A stretch of 64,000 nucleotides of DNA. Origin: Streptomyces flaveolus. GTDB taxonomy: Bacteria; Actinomycetota; Actinomycetes; Streptomycetales; Streptomycetaceae. A model generated the notes under the pieces. That model made no database searches. It saw nothing but the letters and a program-made list of their open reading frames with translations, and had not been told where the DNA came from. Shown here piece by piece: positions 34,715-43,061 of the stretch. How positions within the stretch are numbered: position 1 is the first letter of the stretch; every line of letters starts with the position of its first letter. The stretch covers positions 657-64,656 of the forward strand of contig NZ_BMRV01000025.1 in the NCBI RefSeq assembly GCF_014648815.1, written 5' to 3'. Made by a program: the position numbers and the translations under genes.

Positions 34715-35838
34715 GCACCACCGACTACACGCGTCCCGAGGTCCTGACCGACCTCGCCGGTGAGTGGGCCGTCCCGGTCAACGGCAGGGCCGTCATCCAG
34801 TGGGACTACGACCGGCGCAACGACAAACTGGTCCGGCTGTACCAGCAGGGCAAGCAGCGCCAGTGGGACATGGACGAGCGGCTCGACTGGGACCACGAGG
34901 TGGACCCCGACGACCCGCTGGGCCTGCCCGACGACTTCATCTCCATCGCCGGTTCCAAGCTGTGGGACCGCCTGCCGGAGAGCGAGCGGCGCATCGTGCG
35001 CCGGCACAGCAGCGGCTGGCTGTACTCGCAGTTCCTCCACTCCGAGCAGGCCGCGCTCATCGCGGTCGGCAAGATCCTGCTGACCGTGGAGGACCTGGAC
35101 TCCAAGCTGTACGCGGCCACGCAGATGATGGACGAGGCCCGGCACGTGGAGGGCTTCAACCGGTTCCTGCACACGAAGATCGGGCTGCGCTACGGCCTGT
35201 CCCCGTCGATCTCCGCCATGTTCGAGCAGGCGATGCGCGAACCCCGCTGGGACTTCGGGGTGCTGGCGGCGCACATCCTCGTCGAGAACATGGGCCTGGC
35301 CACCTTCGGCGTGCACCGCGAGCGGCTGCGCGACCCGCTGGCCCGCGCCTTCAGCGCCTACGTCGCCCGCGACGAGGCCCGGCACGTGGCCTTCGGCCGG
35401 CTGCTGCTGCGCGGCTACTATCCGCACCTGTCCGAGGCGGAGCTCAAGGAACGCGAGGACTTCGTCGTCGAGGGCTGCTGGGCGCTGCGCGACCGGTACG
35501 TCGACGACGAGATCTGGCAGCACCTCGGGTACGGCGAGGAGGCGATCAAGGCCTCCCGGCGCTCGCCCGCCAAGCGGGAGTTCCGCCGGCTGGTCTTCAT
35601 GCGCATCGTGCCCGGCCTCAAGGAGATCGGGATGTTCGGGCCCCGGGTCCAGGAGGCGCTGGCCAAGATGGGCGTCCTCGGCTTCCACGAGGTGGACGAG
35701 GAAGCGCTGCGCGCCCTGGACGACAAGGCCGCCGTGGACGCGCTGACCGAGCGGGAGATGGCGTTCCGGCACCGCGACATCGAGCAGGTCGCCGACCTCG
35801 GCAGCGCGGCGCCCTCGGACGGCACGCCGGCCCCCTGA
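34711..35838 (+). CDS. Ferritin-like diiron oxygenase with two EX28DEARH motifs
   Basis: 375 residues, ATGA overlap with the preceding ligase. Two perfectly spaced diiron half-sites: Glu112-X28-Asp141-Glu142-Ala-Arg-His145 and Glu192-X28-Asp221-Glu222-Ala-Arg-His225. The EX28-37DEXXH pattern is that of AurF-type N-oxygenases and R2-like ferritin-fold oxidases. The N-terminal YQQGKQRQWDMDERLDW block recurs in actinobacterial ferritin-like proteins. It may oxidise an aryl amine (as AurF does p-aminobenzoate) or desaturate or hydroxylate an acyl chain on a carrier. Context with anthranilate synthase makes N-oxygenation attractive but unproven. Confidence 0.82.
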   Translation: MSTTDYTRPEVLTDLAGEWAVPVNGRAVIQWDYDRRNDKLVRLYQQGKQRQWDMDERLDWDHEVDPDDPLGLPDDFISIAGSKLWDRLPESERRIVRRHSSGWLYSQFLHSEQAALIAVGKILLTVEDLDSKLYAATQMMDEARHVEGFNRFLHTKIGLRYGLSPSISAMFEQAMREPRWDFGVLAAHILVENMGLATFGVHRERLRDPLARAFSAYVARDEARHVAFGRLLLRGYYPHLSEAELKEREDFVVEGCWALRDRYVDDEIWQHLGYGEEAIKASRRSPAKREFRRLVFMRIVPGLKEIGMFGPRVQEALAKMGVLGFHEVDEEALRALDDKAAVDALTEREMAFRHRDIEQVADLGSAAPSDGTPAP

Positions 35839-36353
35839 ACCGGGCCGCCGCCGCGCCGGGGTACATCCCCCGGCCCCGTCGCGGCGGCGGCCCCATCACC
35901 CCGGTCCGCGACGCGGCGCCGCGGACACCGGCGGTGCCGTGCGGTCCGACGCCGGGGTGGCCCGACCTTTGCTGCGGGCCGGGTACGGTCCCGCCCGGCG
36001 CCGCCGGCCGGTGGGGGCCACGGGCATCTGCGGTGCCGTGCCGTCCGACGCGTCCTGCGGGGCCGGGGCCGGCTCGTGCGGCGGCCGTCCGGCGGCGCTG
36101 CGCCGCGGTCCGGCCCGCTGCCCGGCACCCCGAACGGCCCCGGGCCGCCACGGCAGCGGCGCCCGGCGTCCGCTGCCTGCCGGCCGATCAGCCGGTGACC
36201 GGCGACCCCGGTCCGCCGCAGCACCGGCCCCACGCGGTGCGCACGGCCGGTACCCCGGAACGCCCGGTGGCCGGTGGGACCTCGCGGTGCCCGGCAGGGC
36301 GCGGCGCCCACCCCGTACCGGTCCTCGACCCCTGGAAAAGCGGAGATGCCAGC
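35839..36353. repeat. 515-bp gap with a direct repeat
   Basis: No convincing gene. A 22-nt direct repeat with one mismatch, GCGGTGCCGTGCsGTCCGAC followed by GC, occurs at 35931-35952 and 36030-36051, 99 bp apart. The sequence is extremely GC-rich with many short palindromes built on CCGG and GGTACC. It may contain a promoter for the 36354-38005 genes, or be decayed coding sequence. Confidence 0.5.
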
Positions 36354-36881
36354 ATGCTCGAAACCACCCCGCCACCCACCCGGCCGACCCGGCTGCGCGG
36401 CCTGGCACCGGACGGTGCGGACACCAGCGGCCGGCGCATGCTCGTCGGCCTGGCCGACGGCTCGGTGCCCGACCCGCCGGCCGCCCGCACGCTCACGCTG
36501 CCGCCCGCCACCTCCTGGCTGCCCGGCCTGGTCGTCTGCGAGACGTCCTTCGACGAGGAGCTGACCCTCACCCCCGGCGTCGTCTTCGGCGGCTGGATCG
36601 CCTGCCTGGTCGACCACTTCGCCGGACTGGTGATGCTGTCGGCGATCCCGGACGGCACCGGTTTCCTCACCGCCGGGCTGTCCGTCGACTACCACGCCCC
36701 GCTGGTGCCCGGCCCCGTCCGCATCGAGACCGTACTGACCAGCTGCTCCACCCGGCGTGCCGTGGCCGAGGTGCGCTTCGTGCAGGCCGGCAGCCGGGCC
36801 TGCACCGGAACCGTCGAACAGATCACCCACCGCACGACCGGCCCGCAGACGGAGCGAGGGACATGCGCGACAGCGAACTGA
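36354..36881 (+). CDS. Hotdog-fold (PaaI-like) thioesterase
   Basis: 175 residues from the ATG at 36354. The central hotdog helix appears in LTPGVVFGGWIACLVDHFAGLVML (about 76-99) and the strand after it in TAGLSVDYHAPLVPGPVRIET. This is the PaaI/acyl-CoA thioesterase layout in which Gly-Gly and Asp near the helix support thioester hydrolysis. It could release the product or edit carrier- or CoA-bound intermediates. The last 19 bp overlap the acyl-CoA dehydrogenase gene. Confidence 0.78.
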   Translation: MLETTPPPTRPTRLRGLAPDGADTSGRRMLVGLADGSVPDPPAARTLTLPPATSWLPGLVVCETSFDEELTLTPGVVFGGWIACLVDHFAGLVMLSAIPDGTGFLTAGLSVDYHAPLVPGPVRIETVLTSCSTRRAVAEVRFVQAGSRACTGTVEQITHRTTGPQTERGTCATAN

Positions 36882-38005
36882 CCCAGGACCACCGCGACTT
36901 CCAGGCCATGGTGCGCGACTTCGTCGAGCGGGAGATCGTCCCGTTCCACGCGGACTGGGAGCGCGCCGGACTCGTCGACCGCGAGGTGTGGCGCCGCGCC
37001 GGCAAGCTCGGGCTGCTGGGCATCGACGTACCGGAGGAGTACGGCGGCGGAGGTGTCCGCGACTTCCGCTACCAGGTCCTCCTCAGCGAGGAGATCATGC
37101 GCGTCGGCGCGACCGGCATCGGCTTCGCCCTGCACAACGACGTCGTCGCGCCCTACCTCCTGGAACTCGCCACCGACGAGCAGAAGCGGCGCTGGCTGCC
37201 CGGCTTCTGCTCGGGCGACCTGGTCACCGCCATCGCGATGACCGAACCGGAGGCCGGCAGCGACCTCCAGGCCATCCGGACCACCGCCTTCCAGGACGGC
37301 GACGACTATGTGCTCCGGGGCGCGAAGACGTTCATCACCAACGGCATCCACGCCGACCTGGTCGTCGTGGTCGCCCGGACCCGCCCAGGCCGGGGCGCGC
37401 GGGGGCTGAGCCTGCTCGTGGTCGAGCGCGACATGCCCGGGTTCTCCCGCGGCCGCAAGCTGGAGAAGATCGGCATGGCCGCGCAGGACACCGCCGAGCT
37501 GTTCTTCGACGACGTCCGGGTCCCGGCGGCCAACCTGCTCGGCACGCCCGGCCGCGCCTTCCTGCACCTGGCCGCCAACCTGCCGCAGGAGCGGCTCGGC
37601 ATCGCCGCCTACGCCGTGGCCGCCGCCGAGACCGCCTTCGCCCAGACCCTCGAGTACTGCAAGCACCGCTCCGCCTTCGGGCAGCCCGTCGGCACGTTCC
37701 AGCACGTCCGCTTCGAACTGGCCGAGATGGCCACGGAACTGGACGTCGCCCGCACCTACGTCGACCGGGCGGTGGCCGAGCACAACGCGGGACGCCTCGA
37801 CGCGGTGGCCGCGGCCAAGGCCAAGTGGTGGGCCACCGACGTCCAGCGCCGGGTGCTCGACCGCTGCGTGCAACTGCACGGCGGCTACGGCTTCATGCGG
37901 GAGACGCCCGTCGCCAGGGCGTTCGTGGACAACCGGGTGCACCCGATCTACGGCGGCACCAACGAAATCATGAAGGAGATCATCGGCCGGGACCTGGGCG
38001 TCTGA
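36863..38005 (+). CDS. Acyl-CoA dehydrogenase, long-chain (LCAD-like) type
   Basis: 380 residues. FAD-binding block AIAMTEPEAGSDLQAIRTTA, TKFI-type AKTFITNGIHADLVVVVART, and C-terminal IYGGTNEIMKEIIGRDLGV. The YEGT catalytic Glu of short- and medium-chain enzymes is Gly here (YGGT). The LCAD-type base is present instead as Glu243 in LPQERLGIAAY. It should introduce an alpha,beta double bond in an acyl thioester. Translationally linked to the thioesterase, so both probably act on the same acyl group of the pathway. Confidence 0.88.
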   Translation: MRDSELTQDHRDFQAMVRDFVEREIVPFHADWERAGLVDREVWRRAGKLGLLGIDVPEEYGGGGVRDFRYQVLLSEEIMRVGATGIGFALHNDVVAPYLLELATDEQKRRWLPGFCSGDLVTAIAMTEPEAGSDLQAIRTTAFQDGDDYVLRGAKTFITNGIHADLVVVVARTRPGRGARGLSLLVVERDMPGFSRGRKLEKIGMAAQDTAELFFDDVRVPAANLLGTPGRAFLHLAANLPQERLGIAAYAVAAAETAFAQTLEYCKHRSAFGQPVGTFQHVRFELAEMATELDVARTYVDRAVAEHNAGRLDAVAAAKAKWWATDVQRRVLDRCVQLHGGYGFMRETPVARAFVDNRVHPIYGGTNEIMKEIIGRDLGV

Positions 38006-38163
38006 TCCGGTCGCCCGCGCCGTTTCCGGGGGCCCCTCCGACCGCTCCCGGCCTCACCCCGGCCGCATAGACCGGCGCTCCTCACCGGCCGCCCCCGCCC
38101 GGCCGTCAGCTCCGGCCGCACCAGTGCGGCGAACCCGCCGACGACCCGACGCAAAGGACCACG

Positions 38164-40431
38164 ATGACGGCAACGACCCACCGGACCGCGGCGACGGCAC
38201 ACCAGTGGACCACCCCGGCCGGCGCCGAGGTGACCCGCCTGTCCGAGCCCCTGGACCTCGCACGGGCGGAGACCGAGCTGGCCCGTCTGGAAGAAGCCCT
38301 GGACACCCGGCGCGGACTGCTGATGTCGGGCCGCTGCGACCAGCCGGGCCGCTACCGGCCGTACGACATCGCCTACGTCGACCCGCCTGTGGAGGTGACC
38401 GCCCATCAGGACGACGTCCGGCTGCGCGCGCTCAACGAACGCGGCCGGGTCCTGCTGCCCGCGCTCTTCCGGGCCCTGACGCCGCTCGGGCCACGCCGGG
38501 ACGACACCGCGGGCACCGTCACGGTCCCGATCGACCCGAGCGGCGGCGCCCGGCACGACCGGGTCCCCGTCGCCGAAGAGGACCGCACCCGGCTGCCCTC
38601 GGCCTTCACCGTGCTGCGCGCCGTCGTCGCCGCCCTGGCGGGACCGCACGACGACGTGTGGGGCCTGTACGGGGCGTTCGGCTACGACCTCGTCCTGCAG
38701 CTCGACCCCGTACCGCAGCACCAGGACCGTGACCCCCGCGACCGCGTCCTCGCCCTGCACCTGCCGGACCGGATCCTGTGCATCGACCGGCACCGGGGCA
38801 CCGCGGTGCGCCACAGCTACGACTTCTCCCACGCCGGCCGCAGCACCGTCGGGCTCGACCGCGCCACGCCCGCCGCGCCCCTCGCGCCGCCGGCCCGGCC
38901 GGCCGCCCCGCGCGACCACGCCCCGGGGGCGTACGCGGAGCTCGCCGACCTCGCCAAGGAGCGGTTCCGCTCCGGCGACCTGTTCGAGGTCGTGCCCGGC
39001 CAGAGCTTCCACCGGCGCGCCGGGGCACCGCCCTCGGAGGTGTTCCGCAGGCTGCGCACCCGCAATCCGGCGCCGTACGGCCTGCTGATGAACCTCGCCG
39101 ACGGTGAGCACCTGGTGGGGGCGTCGCCGGAGATGTTCGTACGCGTCGACCCGCACGCCCGCACCGTCGAGTCCTGCCCGATCAGCGGCACCGTCGCGCG
39201 CGGCCGGAACCCCCAGGAGGACGCCGAACAGATCCGCACGCTGCTCGGCTCCGACAAGGAGGAGTCGGAGCTGACGATGTGCACGGACGTCGACCGCAAC
39301 GACAAGGCACGGGTGTGCGTGCCCGGCAGCGTGGAGCTCCTGGCGCGCCGGCAGATCGAGATGTACTCGCGGCTCATCCACACCGTCGACCACGTCCGCG
39401 GCCGGCTCCGCGACGACCGCGACGCGCTCGACGCCTTCATGAGCCACATGTGGGCGGTGACCGTCACGGGAGCGCCCAAGCGTGCCGCGATCGCCTTCGT
39501 CGAGGAGCACGAGCGCAGCCCGCGCCGCTGGTACGGCGGTGCGGTGGGCCGCATCGGCTTCGACGGGGGCCTGGAGACCGCGCTCACCCTGCGCACCGTC
39601 CAGTTCCGCGACGGCGTCGCCACCGTGCGGGCCGGGGCGACGCTGCTGTTCGACTCGGACCCGCGGGCGGAGGAGGACGAGACCGCGCTCAAGGCGAGCG
39701 CGCTGCTCGACGCGGTCGAGAATGCGGGCGAGCACGCGGGCCGGGACGCGGTGGAACGGACCGGCGTGCGGCCGGGAGCCGCGCCGGCGGTGCGGACCGG
39801 CGAGCGGCGCCGCGTCCTGCTCGTCGACCACCAGGACTCCTTCGTGCACACGCTCGGCGACTACGTCCGGCAGACCGGCGCGGAGGTGGTCACGTACCGC
39901 GCCGGGTTCCCCCTGGACCTGCTCGACACCGTGGCCCCCGACCTGGTGCTCCTGTCACCCGGCCCCGGCCGCCCCGCGGACTTCGGGATGTCCGCCCTGC
40001 TGGACGGGGTCCTGACCCGCGGGCTGCCGGTGTTCGGGGTCTGCCTGGGCCTGCAGGGCATCGTGGAGCACTTCGGCGGGACCCTCGGCACGCTGCCGTG
40101 GCCCGTGCACGGCAAGCCGTCGTCCGTCGAGGTCGCCGGTGACGGGGGGACCGTGTTCCGGAACATGCCGGCCCGGTTCCGCGCCGGGCGCTACCACTCC
40201 CTGTACGCCGATCCGGCGACGCTGCCGGACGGGCTGAGGGTGACCGCCCGCACCGCCGACGGCACGGTGATGGGCATCGAGCACCGCACGCTGCCGGTGG
40301 CGGCCGTGCAGTTCCACCCCGAGTCGATCATGACGACGGGGGAGGGCGCGGGACTGGCTTTGATCGCCAACGCCGTGACCGGACTCAAGGGCCCTGTACG
40401 GGCCACCGTGACGGCGGGGAGCCCGCGATGA
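38164..40431 (+). CDS. Fused anthranilate synthase (TrpE-TrpG type)
   Basis: 755 residues with AAAGGA upstream. The N-terminal part (1 to about 515) is chorismate-binding: LYGAFGYDLVLQLDPV, SCPISGTVARGRNPQEDAEQ, CTDVDRNDKARVCVPGSVELL, MYSRLIHTVDHVRGRL and VTVTGAPKRAAIAFVEEHE. The C-terminal part (from about 540) is a glutamine amidotransferase with LLVDHQDSFVHTLGDYV, nucleophile Cys near 627 in VFGVCLGLQGIVEH, and VQFHPESIMTTGEG. The closest layout is the fused enzyme of rhizobia and some Streptomyces. A PhzE-type activity making ADIC cannot be excluded, but phz partners are missing. It supplies anthranilate, fed by the locus DAHP synthase. Confidence 0.9.
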   Translation: MTATTHRTAATAHQWTTPAGAEVTRLSEPLDLARAETELARLEEALDTRRGLLMSGRCDQPGRYRPYDIAYVDPPVEVTAHQDDVRLRALNERGRVLLPALFRALTPLGPRRDDTAGTVTVPIDPSGGARHDRVPVAEEDRTRLPSAFTVLRAVVAALAGPHDDVWGLYGAFGYDLVLQLDPVPQHQDRDPRDRVLALHLPDRILCIDRHRGTAVRHSYDFSHAGRSTVGLDRATPAAPLAPPARPAAPRDHAPGAYAELADLAKERFRSGDLFEVVPGQSFHRRAGAPPSEVFRRLRTRNPAPYGLLMNLADGEHLVGASPEMFVRVDPHARTVESCPISGTVARGRNPQEDAEQIRTLLGSDKEESELTMCTDVDRNDKARVCVPGSVELLARRQIEMYSRLIHTVDHVRGRLRDDRDALDAFMSHMWAVTVTGAPKRAAIAFVEEHERSPRRWYGGAVGRIGFDGGLETALTLRTVQFRDGVATVRAGATLLFDSDPRAEEDETALKASALLDAVENAGEHAGRDAVERTGVRPGAAPAVRTGERRRVLLVDHQDSFVHTLGDYVRQTGAEVVTYRAGFPLDLLDTVAPDLVLLSPGPGRPADFGMSALLDGVLTRGLPVFGVCLGLQGIVEHFGGTLGTLPWPVHGKPSSVEVAGDGGTVFRNMPARFRAGRYHSLYADPATLPDGLRVTARTADGTVMGIEHRTLPVAAVQFHPESIMTTGEGAGLALIANAVTGLKGPVRATVTAGSPR

Positions 40432-41993
40432 CGAAGAACGAGACCCACCGAGACCCGGCGGCCGACCGCGCCGGAGACCTCGCGGACGACCCTGCCGGGA
40501 CACCGGCGGACCAGGGCACCGCGGAACCGGCGGACCAGGCCGCGGGTGCACCCGCGGACGAGCGTGTCGCGGGCGTCGGGGAAGAGCACGCGGGGGCACC
40601 GCACGACGCTCCCACCGCGGCACCGCACGACGCTCCCACCGCCCGTGCCATCCCCCGCTCCTCCTTCACCCGCGGCGCACGCCTGATGTCCCTGCCGCTC
40701 GGCTTCGCCGGCCGCTCCGCGCTCGGGTTCGGGCGGCGTCTGCTGGGGGAGCCCGTCGACCTGCTCGCCGGCGAACTGCAGCGCCGCACCGCCGGGCACC
40801 TCTTCCGCGTCCTGGGCGAACTCAAGGGCGGGGCCATGAAGTTCGGCCAGATGCTCTCCGTCTTCGAGGCGGCGCTCCCCCCGGAGGTGGTCGGCCCCTA
40901 CCGGGCCGCCCTGACCCTGCTCCAGGAGGCCGCGCCCGCCCTGCCGGCGGACCAGGTGCACGCCGTCCTGAGGGAGGAACTCGGCCCCGACTGGCGCGAA
41001 CGGTTCACCGCGTTCGAGGACACGCCCGCGGCGGCCGCGTCCATCGGCCAGGTGCACCGGGCCGTCCACACCGACGGCAGAACCGTCGCCGTGAAGATCC
41101 AGTACCCGGGCGCCGGTGAGGCACTGCTCGGGGACTACGCCCGACTCGGCCGCCTGATCCGGCTGTTCTCCCTGGCCACCCCCGGCCTGGATGTCGAGCC
41201 CATGCTGCGCGAACTGCGCGAACGGGTCGCCGACGAGCTGGACTACCGGCTGGAGGCCGAGGCCCAGCAGGCGTTCGCCGACGAGTACCGGGGTGACAAG
41301 GAGATCCTGGTGCCCGACGTGGTGACGTACACCCGCCGGGTGCTCGTCACGGAGTGGCTGGAGGGGACACCGCTCGCCTCCGTCATCCGGGAGGGATCGC
41401 AGGCCGAGCGCGACGACGCGGGCCTCATGTACGCGCGCTTCCTGTTCTCCGGGCCCGAGCGGGCGGGACGCCTGCACGCCGACCCGCACCCCGGGAACTT
41501 CCGCCTGCTCCCGGACGGCAGGCTCGGCGTCCTGGACTTCGGCGCCGTCAAACACCTCCCCGACGGCTTCCCCGCGGCCCTCGGCAGCCTGATCCGGCTG
41601 GCCCAGGACGGGGACTGGGCCGCCGCTCAGGAAGTCCTCGTACAGGAGGGCTTCATCACGCCGGGCGCGCCGCTCGACCACGCCGCCCTCGGCGCGTTCC
41701 TGCTGCCCGTGGCCACGCCGTCGGCCGGTGAGACGTACCGCTTCACGCGCGAGTGGCTCCGCGAGGAAGTCGTGCAGTCCGTCGACCTGCGCGAGGGCGG
41801 ACTGCTGCGCCGCTTCAACCTCCCGCCCTCCTACGTGCTGGTGAACCGGGTCGTCGGCGCGGCCACGGCGGTGCTGTGCCAGCTGGAGTGCGAGATCCCG
41901 TTCCGCGCGGAGGTGGCCCGGTGGCTGCCGGGATTCGTGCCCGGGACGGCCGACGCGCGGCAGGGGGTGGCGGGGGAGGCCGGGGGCCACTGA
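40428..41993 (+). CDS. ABC1/UbiB (AarF) family atypical kinase
   Basis: 521 residues, ATGA overlap with anthranilate synthase. Motifs: KGGAMKFGQMLSVFEAAL (KxGQ, about 133-150), AAASIGQVHRAVH (Ala-rich loop, about 202), TVAVKIQYPG (ATP-binding Lys), LVTEWLEGTPLASV, DPHPGNFRLLPDGRLGVLDFGAVKHL (catalytic loop and DFG-like, about 349-374). The first 90 residues are a low-complexity acidic extension containing an 8-residue tandem repeat. Family members support quinone and lipid metabolism. Coupling to anthranilate synthase in a biosynthetic locus is unusual; chaperoning or lipid-related help to the pathway is speculative. Confidence 0.85.
   Translation: MTKNETHRDPAADRAGDLADDPAGTPADQGTAEPADQAAGAPADERVAGVGEEHAGAPHDAPTAAPHDAPTARAIPRSSFTRGARLMSLPLGFAGRSALGFGRRLLGEPVDLLAGELQRRTAGHLFRVLGELKGGAMKFGQMLSVFEAALPPEVVGPYRAALTLLQEAAPALPADQVHAVLREELGPDWRERFTAFEDTPAAAASIGQVHRAVHTDGRTVAVKIQYPGAGEALLGDYARLGRLIRLFSLATPGLDVEPMLRELRERVADELDYRLEAEAQQAFADEYRGDKEILVPDVVTYTRRVLVTEWLEGTPLASVIREGSQAERDDAGLMYARFLFSGPERAGRLHADPHPGNFRLLPDGRLGVLDFGAVKHLPDGFPAALGSLIRLAQDGDWAAAQEVLVQEGFITPGAPLDHAALGAFLLPVATPSAGETYRFTREWLREEVVQSVDLREGGLLRRFNLPPSYVLVNRVVGAATAVLCQLECEIPFRAEVARWLPGFVPGTADARQGVAGEAGGH
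40596..40642 (+). repeat. 24-nt tandem repeat inside the UbiB-like gene
   Basis: Two copies of a 23-nt sequence (40596-40618 and 40620-40642) with a 24-nt period encode APHDAPTA twice in the N-terminal extension. The repeat keeps the frame and may vary in copy number between strains. Confidence 0.75.
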
Positions 41994-42103
41994 ACGGCTG
42001 GAGCAGTCCGGCCCTCCCGGCAGCGCGTGCCCCCGATCCCCGTTCGCCTGTATAACGGTATGCAGAATCCGGTACGGGTGAATAGGTCGAGGGGGAGCAC
42101 GTC

Positions 42104-42946
42104 ATGATCGGGACGGACGGCCCGGCCGCGCGGCTGCAGGCGCTCTTCGAGGGGCACCGGCTGACGCCGACCCAGCGGCGCATCGCGCACAGCATGGTGC
42201 GGCGCGCCGCCGACGTGCCCTTCCTGTCCAGCGTGGAACTGGCCGAGCTGGCCGGGGTCAGCCAGCCGTCCGTGACCCGCTTCGCCGTCGCCCTCGGCTT
42301 CGACGGCTACCCGGCGCTGCGCCGGCACCTGCGCGAGGTCGCCCCCGCGGAGACGGCGACGGATGCGGGCGCCGTGAACGAGTACCAGCAGGCCGTGGAG
42401 GCCGAGATCGAGAACCTGCGGCACCTGGCGGAGGCGCTGGCCGACCCGGGGCCGGTGCGGGAGGCGGGCCGGGTCCTCGCGGGCAGCCGGCCCCTCCCGG
42501 TCCTCGGGCTGCGGGCGGCGGCCGCCCAGGCGCACGGCTTCGCCTACTTCGCCGCCAAGGTCCACCCCGACGTGCGGCTCCTCAACGAGGGCGGCACGAT
42601 GATCCACGACCGCATCGACGCCGCCGTCCGGGCCGGCGCGAGCGCCCTGATCTGCTTCGCCCTGCCCCGGCATCCGCGCGAGGTCGTCGACACCCTCGCG
42701 CACGCCAAGGAGGCGGGGCTCACGGTGGTGACCGTCGCCGACTCCGCCTTCGCGCCGGTCGCCAAGGTGTCCGACCTGGTGCTGCCCGCCGCCGTCGGCA
42801 CGGGGCTCGCCTTCGACACGGCCTGCGCGCCGATGCTGATCGGCCGGGTGCTGCTGGAGGCGATGTGCGACGACCTGCCGGACGCCCAGGCCCGGCTGGA
42901 GGAGTTCGACGCCAGGGCGGCGGCCCGGGGCCTGTTCGTGGAGTGA
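42104..42946 (+). CDS. MurR/RpiR family transcriptional regulator
   Basis: 280 residues with GGGGGAG upstream. N-terminal HTH_6 domain (about 1-80: LTPTQRRIAHSMVRRAADVPFLSSVELAELAGVSQPSVTRFAVALGFDGYPALRRHLRE). A C-terminal SIS sugar-isomerase-like domain (about 120-260) includes PVLGLRAAAAQAHGFAYFAAKVHPDV and ALICFALPRHPREVVDTLAHAKEAGLTVVTVADS. It would sense a phosphorylated or small-molecule ligand. It stands at the right edge of the accessory locus and 3.2 kb from the hut operon. From memory of syntenic genomes it belongs to the backbone, with hut as a possible target. Confidence 0.85.
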   Translation: MIGTDGPAARLQALFEGHRLTPTQRRIAHSMVRRAADVPFLSSVELAELAGVSQPSVTRFAVALGFDGYPALRRHLREVAPAETATDAGAVNEYQQAVEAEIENLRHLAEALADPGPVREAGRVLAGSRPLPVLGLRAAAAQAHGFAYFAAKVHPDVRLLNEGGTMIHDRIDAAVRAGASALICFALPRHPREVVDTLAHAKEAGLTVVTVADSAFAPVAKVSDLVLPAAVGTGLAFDTACAPMLIGRVLLEAMCDDLPDAQARLEEFDARAAARGLFVE

Positions 42947-43061
42947 CCCGGACGGCCGACGGGTTCTCAGATTCGTCTCAGCTTCCCCCGCTACAGTGCG
43001 GCGCCCGACACTTCCGTCGGACGCATCGCACAGACAGGACTGGGGACGAGGAGGCCGGAAC

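Noticed and set aside
36354..36356. Earlier ATG at 36346 as start of the hotdog thioesterase
   Set aside because: It is in a different frame. The ATG at 36354 is in frame and has GCGGAG at an acceptable distance.
25659..40431. Phenazine biosynthesis locus
   Set aside because: DAHP synthase and an anthranilate-synthase fusion recall PhzC and PhzE, but PhzA/B, PhzD, PhzF and PhzG are absent, and the fusion resembles TrpEG more than PhzE.
24887..41993. NRPS or PKS cluster
   Set aside because: No ketosynthase, condensation or acyltransferase domain is present. Carrier proteins and ligases are all stand-alone.
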